This document shows positions 43,252 to 55,526 of a stretch of 64,000 nt of DNA, piece by piece (position 1 is the stretch's first letter; the number at the start of each line of letters is the position of its first letter). The DNA lies in NCBI GenBank assembly GCA_964036295.1, contig OZ038463.1:15336069-15400068 (forward strand). The letters are read 5' to 3'. Under the pieces are notes generated by a model, which saw only the letters and a program-made list of their open reading frames with translations, did not search any database and was not told the origin of the DNA. A program made the translations under genes and the position numbers. This stretch comes from Plumapathes pennacea. Taxonomy: Eukaryota; Cnidaria; Anthozoa; Antipatharia; Myriopathidae.

Positions 43252-43647
43252 TTACTGACTAAAAGGGCACGTGGTCCTGAGCTGGAGTAACCACGTACAA
43301 ACAAAATCAAGGGACCATGTGACAACATGGGTGATTGTTCGATTTCCACTGACTGACCTTTGTTGATTGTCTTTTCTGAATAAGTATCTGAGTTTAACAC
43401 AAAACGGCGTCTGAAGCTCCCGAATTGCTTTCAAGCGCTGTTCTTTTGCGGAGCCGTTTCTTTGGCACGCGGCACGCTTCCGTTCATGATGCTGTCGGTT
43501 ATAAGATGTTTGTCGTCTTTTCTCTGGACGTATATGGCGCTGTTCGATCGTTTCACGATTTCGCTTTGCCCGTGCTAGTTCCCTTCTCTTTTGAAGAAGA
43601 GCTTCGCGAGACCGTTCTGTGTCAAGTTTTCCAGTTTTCAAATTCAT
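43252..43647 (-). CDS. Basic coiled STPR-like ORF, longer open copy (unit B)
   Basis: From the ATG at 43647 the frame stays open for about 130 residues. The first half is a Lys/Arg/Glu helix (RAKRNRETIEQRHIRPEKRR); the second half is unlike it. In unit A this frame is broken after the basic region. Peptide repeats of this style occur in transposon proteins and in FMBP-1-like DNA-binding proteins. The - strand orphan exon lies just downstream, but I see no evidence they form one gene. Confidence 0.35.
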   Translation of the reverse strand: MNLKTGKLDTERSREALLQKRRELARAKRNRETIEQRHIRPEKRRQTSYNRQHHERKRAACQRNGSAKEQRLKAIRELQTPFCVKLRYLFRKDNQQRSVSGNRTITHVVTWSLDFVCTWLLQLRTTCPFSQ

Positions 43648-45257
43648 TTTCGTGAACGCAGTTACGTACAATTGTTGCTTCGTTCAAACCTTTTTTGACC
43701 TCGCTTTGACGCTAATCGATAATTATTATACGTCATTGCCTTAGAGGTCGCCCGATGACAGACTGACAGACTGACTGACGACCATTAAATTTCGAGATGG
43801 CGACTCGCTTGGAATCTCCAAACAAAGCGATTTTGCTGCATTAGCGCCGTGATTATTACCCTCACTTCGCTTCGCTTCGCTCGGGGATAATAAATTTCCA
43901 AACTGTCCCGAGTTGTCCTTGACAATTATAGTATAACGTATGAAGAGAAAAGAAAGGCTTTCGCAATCTTTGAAGTCTCTCGATTCACAAAAAAAGACCG
44001 AATAACATTTGAAAAGGGCGTATGTTTTAAAAGCTCTGTTTATATGAGCAAAAGTTGGCCCGCGGGGAGCCGAATCACCCTCCTCTCTGAGCCCCCACAT
44101 TGAATGTTTCCAGTTACAGTGAAACCCGATAGAACTTGCAAATAACCTGCAATCAGGCCCTCCTTTCCCTCCCCGGTAGCAAAAAGCACAAAAAATGAAT
44201 TGACCGTGAGAGACTGGGGAGGGATTGTCGGGAAAGGAGGACCTGATACAAATCCCTGCGCAGCCGCGTGTAAATCGTCCAGATTCTGGACGATGTTCTG
44301 ATTGGTCAAGAAACATTAGCGGCAGTAAATGCAATGCTCCGATTGGTGTTTCTGAATTAGCTTCTGTTTCGGTTGTTGTTTTGATCGCACACGACGGAGC
44401 TTTTGTCGATACACTGAGCAATGTTTTCTTCATATAACGGCATCTTGAATGGGCACTTATTCCAAAGACGTTTTACTTACACTCACGCTGCTGTTGAAGA
44501 AGAGTAAAAGTGCTCCATGGTATAGCGAGCGAGACTAACAGCTCACCCGTGGGAGACAGTGACTATAATTAGTTTGGCGATACTTCTTGACTTATCTCCT
44601 GTGGTTAAAGTTGCATTGCTTTGGTGTGCTGATAAGTAACTGGCCTCGAAGGCAATTTAGACGCCGGAATTGAAGGTTTTCACAGATAGGGGAGTGATTA
44701 ACTATATTGAATGTAGAAGCTCATTACTTAATTATTCCTTTTCTTGTCGGTTTTCGATATAGTTATAACTTAGTTATTATAGTTTTTCTTTTCCTTTTGT
44801 TTTGGGTTCTATTATACACTTAAAATAACAAGTACAATAAACACACGCACAGCGTTGACAACATTATGCAAGTGATCTAGAGGATCGATTCCAATCCTGC
44901 AGTAACGCTTTGCCTCTTCCTTTGAAACTAATAGCTGCCGATGGGTAGTTTGCTGTTCTCATTCCCTGGCTGCCGGCTCGGGCCCGCTTTTGTAATGATG
45001 ATGTTCCCGACCGCCTTTCACTCAAGACGCCTTTGTCTCTGTTCCATCAAGGTCATTGTATCAACGTGCATGTTAACCTGGTGCGTTTAAAAAAAAACTA
45101 CAACCTTAGGCCTTTCTATGGGATTTTTGTTTACATAATTTCGTCGGTTAGTACAGGAGGCAAATACAAGAAAAGATTACTAAACTAAGGGTTAGCAGTT
45201 TGGAGTTTTCGGATGACGTTTTCAGCCACACACTAGAAACCCCGTATCAGATTAACC

Positions 45258-45452
45258 ATGAGTAGATTTATTTTGGGAAAGAAGAAAAAGAAAGAGAAGA
45301 AGTTGGCTCAATTTTTCGAATGTCTTCGCCTCAGAAAAACTTCGGACAATCATCCGTACCGCAACACAGCCAATTTAACACCACTGATCATTATAATCAT
45401 TTGTAATTTCACTTGTTTGTTTTTTCCGTTTTGTTCTATTGTGATTTTTTAA
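45258..45452 (+). CDS. Small ORF of unknown nature (unit B)
   Basis: Counterpart of 20212-20406, 64 residues, Lys-rich then hydrophobic, intact. Function unknown and reality as a gene doubtful. Confidence 0.2.
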   Translation: MSRFILGKKKKKEKKLAQFFECLRLRKTSDNHPYRNTANLTPLIIIIICNFTCLFFPFCSIVIF

Positions 45453-47864
45453 TTATTTTTAATGCAAGTTGTCAAACATTTACAGTCCTGTAGCCACTTT
45501 AAATTTGAATAGAACCGCATGATGGGGAAGCACTGGAACCATAAAAAATACGTGACTGTACTTCGGGTTCAGAGTGTTGTGATTGAATTCCCACAGCATG
45601 TAGGCGTAATTTTCTAGCTTTTTAAAACTAAAGGTTTTTTTATGAGACCATCATTCACTGACCGTCTTGTGGCACATTGTGCAACAAATGGTAATGTGTG
45701 CGAGCTGCGTGTCTTTTTTTATTGACGAAAGCGAAAAGTGCACAAAGAAGAGCAAGAAACTATCGTACACAGTGATGGAACATAGCACCGTTGGTCCACA
45801 TAATTGCATAAAAAGGAACTAAGTGTTCGTGTCGCGAGTGCAGTTTTTATTGTTTAAGGCACTCCAATGAATAAACGTCAGTTTTATTATAAACACTCGT
45901 TTCATCAAAGAAGGGTTGATATGCAGGGGTTCCTTTCCAGCAAAAAGTGTTACTTCTATTTCAGACAATTTATTTTCAGCCATGTCTTTAAAGTTCCTGA
46001 TAACATGGAAACAAATGTTTTATTTGCGAAGTGGCAGGTAATCTTTTACCGATGAATGTAAATTGACATTTCTTAACCGAGACAAATTAATACTTTAGTA
46101 GAACATATGGTCGGCTACAGTAGAAATTAACAACACGAAGAAAATACATAGTCTTTAATATTCACTCGATCTTTATAAGAATACACATGCTTTACTCGTG
46201 CATTTGATAAAGTCCGCGTTCCTGACCTCGTCATGCGTGAAATTAATTAAATTGTTTTGGATGAAGTCATAACACAGTGAGCTGTATTCCTTTCTGTTCG
46301 TTAAGATACATCGCTTTAGAAACTTTGTAAAAGTTTGTGAATATGGATTTAATTTTCAATGCATATCAGAATTAATACGTTCTATTTTAGGGCCATGTGT
46401 AGATTAACCTATAACTAAGATAAAAAATGCATAAGTATCCTATTGTAAGTTTATTATTGCACTTACTAACCATCATCATCTTCACTATTATTATTACCTG
46501 ACAATATTCAAGAAAGACAATTTTTTTTGTTAATCTTAGCACACGTTCTAACTAAAAACGAAAGTGATCCACTAATTGTTTGTTTCTTTGTGTTCCAGAC
46601 CCTTGTTTGCGCAAGTAGCAGTTCATTTCAATTCAGTGACACGCAGCAGGTAACGCTTAACACAGTTTATTAACGATTTTTACAATTTTCCAAAAATCTG
46701 TTGTTGAGAGTATATCCTATACTAAAAATGCATCCGTTTCAAATGCAATGTACAGGCCAAATTTAGATTTTTAGATCCATTTCAGTAAGAGTACTTTATA
46801 AGAGGGCGAGGGGCAATTTGGTAGATTAACGTAAGATAAACTCATTCAACTGATTTTAAGTTGATTTTTTACAGTCATCATCATCATAACTATAATTATT
46901 ATCATTAGTGTCTAACAATGTTCGCAAAGAAAGAGGTAAGTTTAAAAATATGTAATCTTCTGTCGATAAGAACTTGTTTAGTTATTTGGCACGTTCTAAC
47001 CAGCAACAATGCAATCTATTCCATGCCCTAATTGCTTTTTTTGTTGTGTCGAAGGCACTTGTTTCCGCAAGAGCAGTTCTTTTCAATTCATTGACACGCA
47101 GCAGGTAATTAAGTTTGGTACTATCATCAACGATTCTTACGAATTTCCCAAAAAGGGCAAAAAAACAGGTAAGATTTTATTGCAAAAAGAGCCAGAATTA
47201 TTTCAGATCCACATTCATAGTTTGACGAGCAAGAAGGTAAGAGCTCTTTCAACCTAAGACGTAGTTTGATTATGTATGCTACTTTTAATATTTCCTAGAG
47301 AACTGATGATGACTTTCTCACCTGATTGCATGTTGTTTCATGGATGTGTGTTTCCTTATTGCGACTGAATTATGTATTTGAACAAATTTTTGTAGTGTCG
47401 CAAAGTAGACAAACATTCCGTCTAAACTGTGCAGTAGTGGAACAAAAGATTTTTGAAAATAGTCCTATGCATGCATCTGTATCAAAAACGTTTTTCTACG
47501 AATTTCGTTAGCGGTCACTTTTATAGCTTCCAACACATTGTCTGGTGCAGTGTAACTAAACTTTTCTCTTAGCCATGAATATTTTACTCTATAGATATGT
47601 GTATCTTAACATTTGAATAGCAACCGTTGAGTCGCAGTTTATTCACTCAAAAGAAAATAATAGATGCTAATAATATAAAACACCTGTCAATGGGGAACGT
47701 TAATCACAAGTTTCAATATCAGTTGCAGAGAATTGAAGTTGTAGTCATGTTAGAGTGCCCTGCTATAAAGAGGGAAATTTTATTGTAGCTTGTGTAAATC
47801 AGCATCAGGCATTCTACCATGAGTTCTGTTTATATGTGATCTCTTCCTTTCTAGTCGTCTCATA

Positions 47865-50800
47865 ATGAAGATTGTGTCGATTTTGTTACCGTTTCTTCTG
47901 GCTCTGGTGATCGGATGCCAAGGTATGACGACTTAATTGCCTGATTATTTCTGATGACAAGTTAAACTGTCTATAACAAAAACAATGCAACACAAAATTG
48001 GTAACATTCTTATTAATGGTTTAAGGTCGTGAACCAAAACACACGAAAGATTCAAAGTTGGAATCCGCTGAGGCAGAAACACATGATGTCAAAACTGAGA
48101 AGGAGGTCAGTTAAGTGCAAACCACAAAAAAATTCAACTAAACTCTTAAAAATGTTTTCCCCGTTATCCTTCTTGGCTGCGCGTATCTTATTTTAATCTA
48201 TTTACCAGCTGTTATATTCCGCACTACGTTTATAATACGTAGTTTCTTTTATTATAAAATTTATTTTTCAAAATCAAGACAGAGGAAGCGGGATCCGGCG
48301 AAAGCAACGAAGAGTATGATGGCATCGAAAACATCGACTCAGAAGTGGGCTCGGAGAATGCTAACTCCAGCAAGCCAGTCATAATAAAGGTGACATGTCC
48401 AAGCCAGCTATAATTACATCTTCTTTCAGACCTTTGATTGACTCACTTTTCTTTCTGCTTACTTTCTACAAATAAAAACTAAAAGAAAAACAGAAGAACA
48501 ATTCTAAATCCCTGCAGTTTTACAGTACAGTGTAGGGCTAGTGTGGTAATGATATACAATCCAAGCATCGAATTTGGTTTGCTGGTTTGCTCTTGCATTA
48601 TGTATACACACAACGAGTGTAGTGAAAAGAGTAATCTATTTCAAATTCTAATTAATGTGCTTAAATTATATTCTTATATGGCACACTTTGTTTCAGGAAA
48701 GACCCATCCCCAAAGAAACCGATAACAAAGATGATGAGGATAATGATAATGATAATGACGATGATGATGATGATAACGATGCCAGCGAGATGAAGTGTGG
48801 AAAGGAAGGGTCTGATATTCTAGAATGCGAGGGACAACCAGGATGGATGAAGGAACGTCTGAAACAGGTCGGAAAACATTATTCTATAGATGATTTATGG
48901 CTCTTGCATTTATTTCACTTCCAACAGACCATTTAAATGAATGAAGAACATATCAAAACTGGACTTTTCGGCCATTATGATGTCGGCTTATACAGCGACA
49001 ATAAAAATATATTTTCTCCGGTAATCGCGAAGGGTCAATTAATAGAAGTCTACCGCTTTGGTTGGCATAGTAAGCTAGGACTGTTTGGATAATCTTAATT
49101 ATGACCCATCAAATATTTCCTCTCGCGCGTGATTGGTTTAATCGTGACACGTGACCAAAACGTCCGCTTGTGAATATGACGTTACGGATTAGGTTCGCTC
49201 TTGGGCAACTGTTCACTTCTCGAAACAGACAATATTCTCGAGGACAGGTCGCAGTATCCTGTCATAGAAGCTCAAATAATTACTTTAGCCCCATGCCAAA
49301 GGAAAACCTTAACTTTTTTTAGGGGAACCTCTTTACTTTTGACTACCGAGAGGAAGTAACGTATTTTGGTAAAAAGCCGCCGAAACTGACCGAGTTTCTG
49401 GGTGATTCGCTAATCAAACATCACAGGCGGTTCGCGCATGCGCATGTATTATTGCAACCTGTCATCCTCGGGCAAATATCTGTGCATATTTCCTCGAAAA
49501 TAGTGGTTTATTGTTTACATATGTCAGTTTGCATTAAGGAAGTCAGACATACCATAGTGGCGTCCAGTCGGTTGGTATTTATGCATCATTTTGTCAGTTT
49601 CAGTGCGCACTAACCTTGTGTACATCTATCAACACTGCCAGCACAAATCCGTACAAATTCAACACAAATTTGTACATTGGTACACATTTCTGGCGGAGTT
49701 CCTAAACATCTTTGTTAACTTACACAAAAGCTTTTTGTTTAGGCTGCGGAAAAAATTTCAAAGTCTCGAGACAAAAGTCATATGCGGGGAAGCTACACTG
49801 AGCAGACAGAATTCAGCACGGAGTTGCAGGACGGCCGTAAGTTCGTCCCTCAATCCAATTATATTGTCTAATATCTATTTAGATATCATCGGTTCCTCTT
49901 TAGTGCCCTTCTGTTTGCGACGCAATTAGTAAAATTGCTCGACCCCGAAAAAACATAATGCGTGTTTCTGACTGTGTAATGGAACGATAATTTTAAACAG
50001 TGTAATACCAGCTCTTAAGAGACCTAAATTAACTGCGTCGGCGTGGTGATAAAAACGCTGGTATATCAACTGAGAGTTGATCGAGGTACTGGAACGCCGT
50101 GAGAGTAACAGTAGCTGACATTTCGAGCGTTAGTTCTTCGCCATTCGCTCTGACGAAGGGCTAATCGAAACGTCAACTACTGTTACTCTTACGGCGTTCC
50201 AGTACCTTTATCAACTTTCTGGTGATATAGCAGCAATAATTTAATTTTTTTTTTAACTTATATTTGTCCACTACTATGTTCTGACCAGTTGGCATGATGA
50301 GTATATGAATGGTAACATACTACTACAGGGCCTTGCTTGAAGTCGTTCAAAATGGAACATAAGGAGTGCACATTTTTATCCTGTTGACTGTGAGCACCAT
50401 ATTAGTAGAAAAGCATGACAAATGACGCCACGTTAGATGCATGGCGATGTATTGACACTCAAACGCCTCAAATTTTCACAATAGCGTCGTCAGCTAGCCA
50501 AACCCAAATTGTCTAAGGTTGCTACAACTTTTTGATTTTTTTCTTTTCTTTTTAGCACCCTCAGCTGCTTTAACGACGTTAAAAGATGCTTTCGGAAAGT
50601 TGGGCACGAAGGCTACCGGTGCTAAAAATGGTATAATTGAATTGAAGGGCAAATGGAACCAAATGGCCTTTGGTGATAGAGCAGTTATGACGCAGACTTT
50701 GCAGGCCGCTGCGTCAAACATTGGAAAGTTTGCTAATGCTGGAGAAGATCCCGTGGGGGCAGTACAGGGGGCGCTAAACATGGTCGCGCAGTTTGCAGCA

Positions 50801-51971
50801 CTCGCTGGTCCAACTGGTCAAATTATTTCTGTAGCCTTGAGCTTCGTGTCTGGATTTCTAAGTCTTTTCGGGTTGGGGGGGCCAAAAAAGAAATCGGTTG
50901 GGGAAATTGTGCGGGAGCAAATAGACGAGGCACTCGCTCTATATTATGAAAAAGATCTTACCAATCAGGCTCGAGGCGTTGCTAATACGTTCGACGTTTC
51001 GAAGTCATATGTTGACAGTCTTGCTCAGAGAGGCAAAGTGTTAACTGTGGATCAAGCCGGGTCTCTCGAGAGAAACGTGCCATTGTGGCTCGGTCTGACG
51101 TTTATGGGAACGCTAAAAAGTGAAATTACAAGTCTCCTGAAAGCAAACAAAAGAGAAGATGCAAAAAAATGTTTGAAATACATCGATCTGTACACGACTA
51201 TTGCAATTTTGAAAGATTTGATTTTGCAGGAAACGGCTGCTTTGCTGCCTGATGAGCTTAAACCAAATCGAGAAGCTTTGCTTGTGGCCCAAAATGATTT
51301 GCGCGATAAACAGCGAACTTTCTTAAAGTTTCTTTATGAGTCTGATGTCGGTAAGATTGTTATTCCCTACTTTGATCCTGATATTAGCCAAATTTCTGAC
51401 GCCTATCTGAGTAAGGTGTTGCAAATCAAAAATTACGATCGTTCTCTTGCTGGCACCTGGTGTATTACACCAAGCATTAGTGGCCAAAGCCTTATACCAC
51501 TTTCATGGTCGAGAAAATATGACGACCTAAGAAAAGACGGTCATCCTTACGTAACTACGCAAAATGAAGGCTGCTTCTGGAAACTTGTTCCCCACGGGAA
51601 TTACCTCTTCACCATTGTCAACACCTACAATTGCCCCAAGAATGACTACTGCAACCAGTACATGTCGTTTGACATTATTAATGATTCGCACACCCGAGTA
51701 ACCGTGGAGGACGAAGCGATCCTTTGGGAAATCTATGGATTTCAACAAAAAAGGTGTGATTCCCTGATTTTTCTATGTCAGAAGTACTCATTATCATAAC
51801 CCTTTCAGTCCCGCATTTTCCATGCATTTGTCTCACATTTCTCATGTTTCTCAACTGCCTGCCTCTCAACTCTTGTCCAACAGCTCTTGCGTGTGCATTT
51901 TTTCACTATATCATTGACATTTTATTTTATTTGTTATTTGTTATTTTTATTTTATTAGCTTCGCCATTAAA

Positions 51972-52011
<40 letters not shown>

Positions 52012-52600
52012 TGAACAAACAGGTGAGTAAATAGCTTAACAATATACAAAACTGAATAAATAAATATGGCAGGGTAACCACAACAGCGGGTAGCCAATTA
52101 CCGTGGGACATGTTCTTTATCACGAATGGGTTCATCCAGTTGTCCTTAACAACTACATTTATGCTATTTCGCACCGGTCTTATTGTCCCATGGCTCCTAT
52201 CGTAATTGTCCGTGTGCAGTTAGTTTACTTTTTGCGCCTGGTTTCGCACTGTACTACTTTGTTAGCGATTGGGATATTTTCGTTTTGAACAGGATCCGAA
52301 GTAAGTGGGGATGTCCAAACAACAAATGGTGTGACAAGCAGCTGGGGCCTCAGATAGAAAGAGGAGGTTCCAGTTTTTGGACAAGAGGTACCAAAGTCAC
52401 GACATTTCATCTAAGAGATAATGTCGGATACGTTTGGTGGATCACAAAGGTACCGCTTTAATATATTTCTGAATTAGCGATATTCATCATTCAGTAGCAT
52501 ACTACCCAGTGAAGATTCATTTTTGTGACCTCTGACTGACTGACTACTCAAGGTCGGGATGAGACGAGGTATATACCTATCGTTATTTACTGATCAGTGA
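47865..52600 (+). CDS. Secreted helical plus beta-rich protein, candidate pore-forming toxin-like (copy B)
   Basis: Same eight-exon structure as copy A: 47865-47922, 48026-48105, 48279-48389, 48697-48867, 49743-49836, 50556-51753, 52293-52449 and probably 52553-52600. Every splice dinucleotide, phase and the reading frame are retained. In the large exon I see two changes (Lys to Arg in LAQ(K/R)GK, Glu to Asp in LR(E/D)KQR); exon 3 has one (Leu to Val in SE(L/V)GSE); exon 7 is identical. Intron 4 is about 742 bp shorter. The domain plan is as for copy A: signal peptide, acidic segment, helical domain with a hydrophobic hairpin-like stretch, beta-rich lectin-like region, Trp/Cys module. Both copies appear functional, so the locus would encode two nearly identical secreted proteins. 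The toxin-like assignment is an inference. Confidence 0.65.
50066..50219. mobile_element. Palindromic element in intron 5 (unit B)
   Basis: Copy of 25738-25892 with several differences in its left half (for example GCCGTGAGAG against GCCATAAGAG), more than in neighbouring intron sequence. Confidence 0.55.
51972..52010. repeat. (AAT)n microsatellite in intron 6 (unit B)
   Basis: About 13 units, against about 29 in unit A. Confidence 0.8.
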
Positions 52601-55526
52601 ATAGTCGTGTCAGCATAAGCCAAACCAGAAGCACCTTGCAACAAAATATGGACTTTTTATCAGTTCAAAACTTTTCAGTGTGTTTTGCATTTTCATATAC
52701 ATTCACTAAAATGTATCACAGGTCCTAAAATTTCATTTGACAATCTGACAAGGCAGAGATTCTGAAGGCTACAGTGAGAAATTAAGGCTCTTCAGCGAGT
52801 TCAATTAACGAATGGATATGGTGACGAGGAACGCGAATCTCGCAATGAATGCGAGCCGAAGGGATCAAAGAAGCCTGTTAAAATATAATTTATCTTCTCC
52901 TATGGTAGAATGTTTTGATGACATTAAAGTACAGCAATGAAAAGGATATAATACTTTAACGCGTTTAATTCCTAGAATCCAAAAAAGTGACAGAAATCCT
53001 TCCATGGCAGCAAACAGAACAGCACAGAAGGAATCATGACGTCCCACTTTGTCCTATGAACTTCTCCCGAAATTCAAAACAGAACATTCCCGTGAATGCA
53101 TGTAATCTCTAGAGATGAAATAGAAAATAAAGGCATTGAAAAACTTGCATGATGCATTTTTTCCCATCGACATCACAAAGATTCCATGTCCATTAAGTTT
53201 ATGTATGTGGAGCGCGTGACCCGGCAACTGAGAAATTCCGCGATTTGATGCCACGTCCGTAAGTCTAGCCTGTTACAGGCTCTCATGATACGGAAACGGC
53301 TGCAAAAAATGGCGCGCGAAAGACTGGGGCGAAGCGCGAGGGAGAAAGACTGGAGCGGGTGATACGGAAACGGCTGCAAAAAGCGTGCGAAAGACTAGGG
53401 CGAAGGCGCGAGAACTTGCAAATGATTTGGAAAACTCTTTTATACAAATAACGAGTCATTTCCTGTGCACTAAATGAGCCGTTTTTCCGACAAGTTTTTC
53501 CGAGCGAAAAGTGCGTGCGAAACATTTCAGTGTGAGAACCGAGATGGAATTAAAGTTTGTAAAAAAGTTTTTGCACTGGGCCTCGCTTTCAAACAGAAGC
53601 AGTATGCATATCGGAATGGGCTCTTTGCATGGGAACTGGCGCGAGCTTCAAAACGCGGCTGTCCTGGCATAATTGAGAAGGTTAACTATATGCATGTAAC
53701 TCCCCAAATGAGACATGTGTAGAAGTCCTCCGTAGACTATTAGTGCTTTAGAGCGATAAGAAACTCTCTTGTTGCATGTCTGGCGAATTTTGTGCCAGGT
53801 TTGCCTCGCTTTGAATCCAAAATGGCGGCACCGTGCAATGAGTCAATTAGCCTGTTGGAATAAGCGATTTCATGAGCTCATGGCACTTTACGACTTCTGT
53901 CGTAAACCATGGTTTGTATGTAAAAGAGAGTGAGGTAAGAGAGGGGAGGTAGACTCCGTCTCATGTTTTTTTCGAAATGTTTTTGCGGTGTTTTTTATTT
54001 ACTGAGTTGACTTTTTCGGCAGCTGTTCATCATTAGGCTCTTTGGGCTTTTTTTGCGATTATTTCATCGAAATAACCGACCCGAGAATCTCTTAATTGAC
54101 TTGGCCGGGCAAGAGAGGATACATACATGCAGAATTTTACTGTTTGAAGCCATTTTAGAAAAGTAACTTGGTCGCAAGTAGGCGAAAATGAAGCCGTTTG
54201 AACAAAAGTATGGACGCCATCTTGGATGACGTCATCTACCCCTGCGGAGCCGTTCATTCACCAGAACCCCCCAAATCATCCTCTTGGAGAAAATGCTAGA
54301 CTATCTACTGAAAATATGCTAATACAACAAAAACGCAAGGTGGGGGGTACGGCTGGCTTTGCTTGTGCGTTTGAGGGTAATGCATTCGATTAATTCAAGC
54401 TTTTACAATCGTTCGTGTTCCCGATCGGTTGTCGAAGTCCCGATTTTCGAATACTTGTCGTGTTAGTCGATGTACATTTTAAGCTTCATCTTCACTCCAC
54501 ACTTATTATTGATCAAATTCGTGCCACGCGTGTCGACAAAGTTTGAGCTGTTTTCTTTCAACCACGAATGACAACCACCTTGAATTTGTGTGATTATTTG
54601 GTCAACTTGTCCCAGGCCCCACCCACGGCAACGTTGCTGTGCAAATACCCCCCGCCCGGGACAAATTCCCGGGGTATGTCCGGGGTTGGGGGTGGTAACA
54701 GCTGGAATTGATCAATTATGGTTGATTTTAGACAATATTTAACGCATGGTGATAGGTCAATAGACAACGACTTGATAGACGGTGACCAACTGATCGGGGT
54801 TACTTGGATGTTTTCCAGTCTCACATAGTTACTTTTTGCTGTGACTGTGAGTCTCAGAAAAACATGTATCATACTGACCCTTGCCAGTGCATAACCTTGT
54901 ATATTTAGACACATCACGCAAAGCAGTGGACTAATTAAGTTGGCAGATCTTTTACAGGAAAAAAAAATTCGCTATACAAACCTTTGGTAACCACCGCACA
55001 GCTGACATTTAAAGCAGTTGGACGAGATGCAACCGGTGTACATCCATCCACTCAGAGGTTTGTCGCCCCCAGATCTTTATTGTAGCGCTTGAATTTTCAG
55101 TATTAAGGGGGTAGAATCTCTTGACTGGCTATTTAGTGGTCTACAAATGAAACTTTTCGGTACCTCAGCAAAAACACTTATAGTGTTGAAATATTTTGAA
55201 TATTAACCGCAGGCCTACCCTGTCGGATTCTAGCAGCATTTTCTAGGGAGATCTTCACACGCAAGCAAGCTTGTGACGATGGCAATTTCTCGCTCTGCTG
55301 ACTACTCTACTGTCATATAAAAGCATAAATTAGTTGGGCTGCTATTTGGTCGACAGTGTTTCTTACAGCCTCTGTGTAACTACTTTGAGAGGTGGTCATA
55401 TGCAGAATATAGGTAGACAAATATATGCCACTGGAAAACACCCTAAATACCACTTGACCACACTCTATATGCAATAGTATTATGAACTAGGAATGCCAGT
55501 TAGGACACTATTTCGTAATTCCCCTT
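52601..55526. other. Convergent intergenic region, unit B
   Basis: Counterpart of 28331-31258, with the paired GATACGGAAACGGCTGC units and the small ORF at 53474-53722. No further gene is seen. Confidence 0.4.
53474..53722 (+). CDS. Small ORF, unknown (unit B)
   Basis: Counterpart of 29205-29453, 82 residues, intact, two residue changes. No recognised family. Confidence 0.2.
   Translation: MSRFSDKFFRAKSACETFQCENRDGIKVCKKVFALGLAFKQKQYAYRNGLFAWELARASKRGCPGIIEKVNYMHVTPQMRHV

Noticed and set aside
43741-44433. 230-residue - strand frame in unit B (and shorter versions in unit A, 18992-19381)
   Set aside because: It crosses repeat-like sequence, is broken in unit A, and has no domain; probably element-derived.
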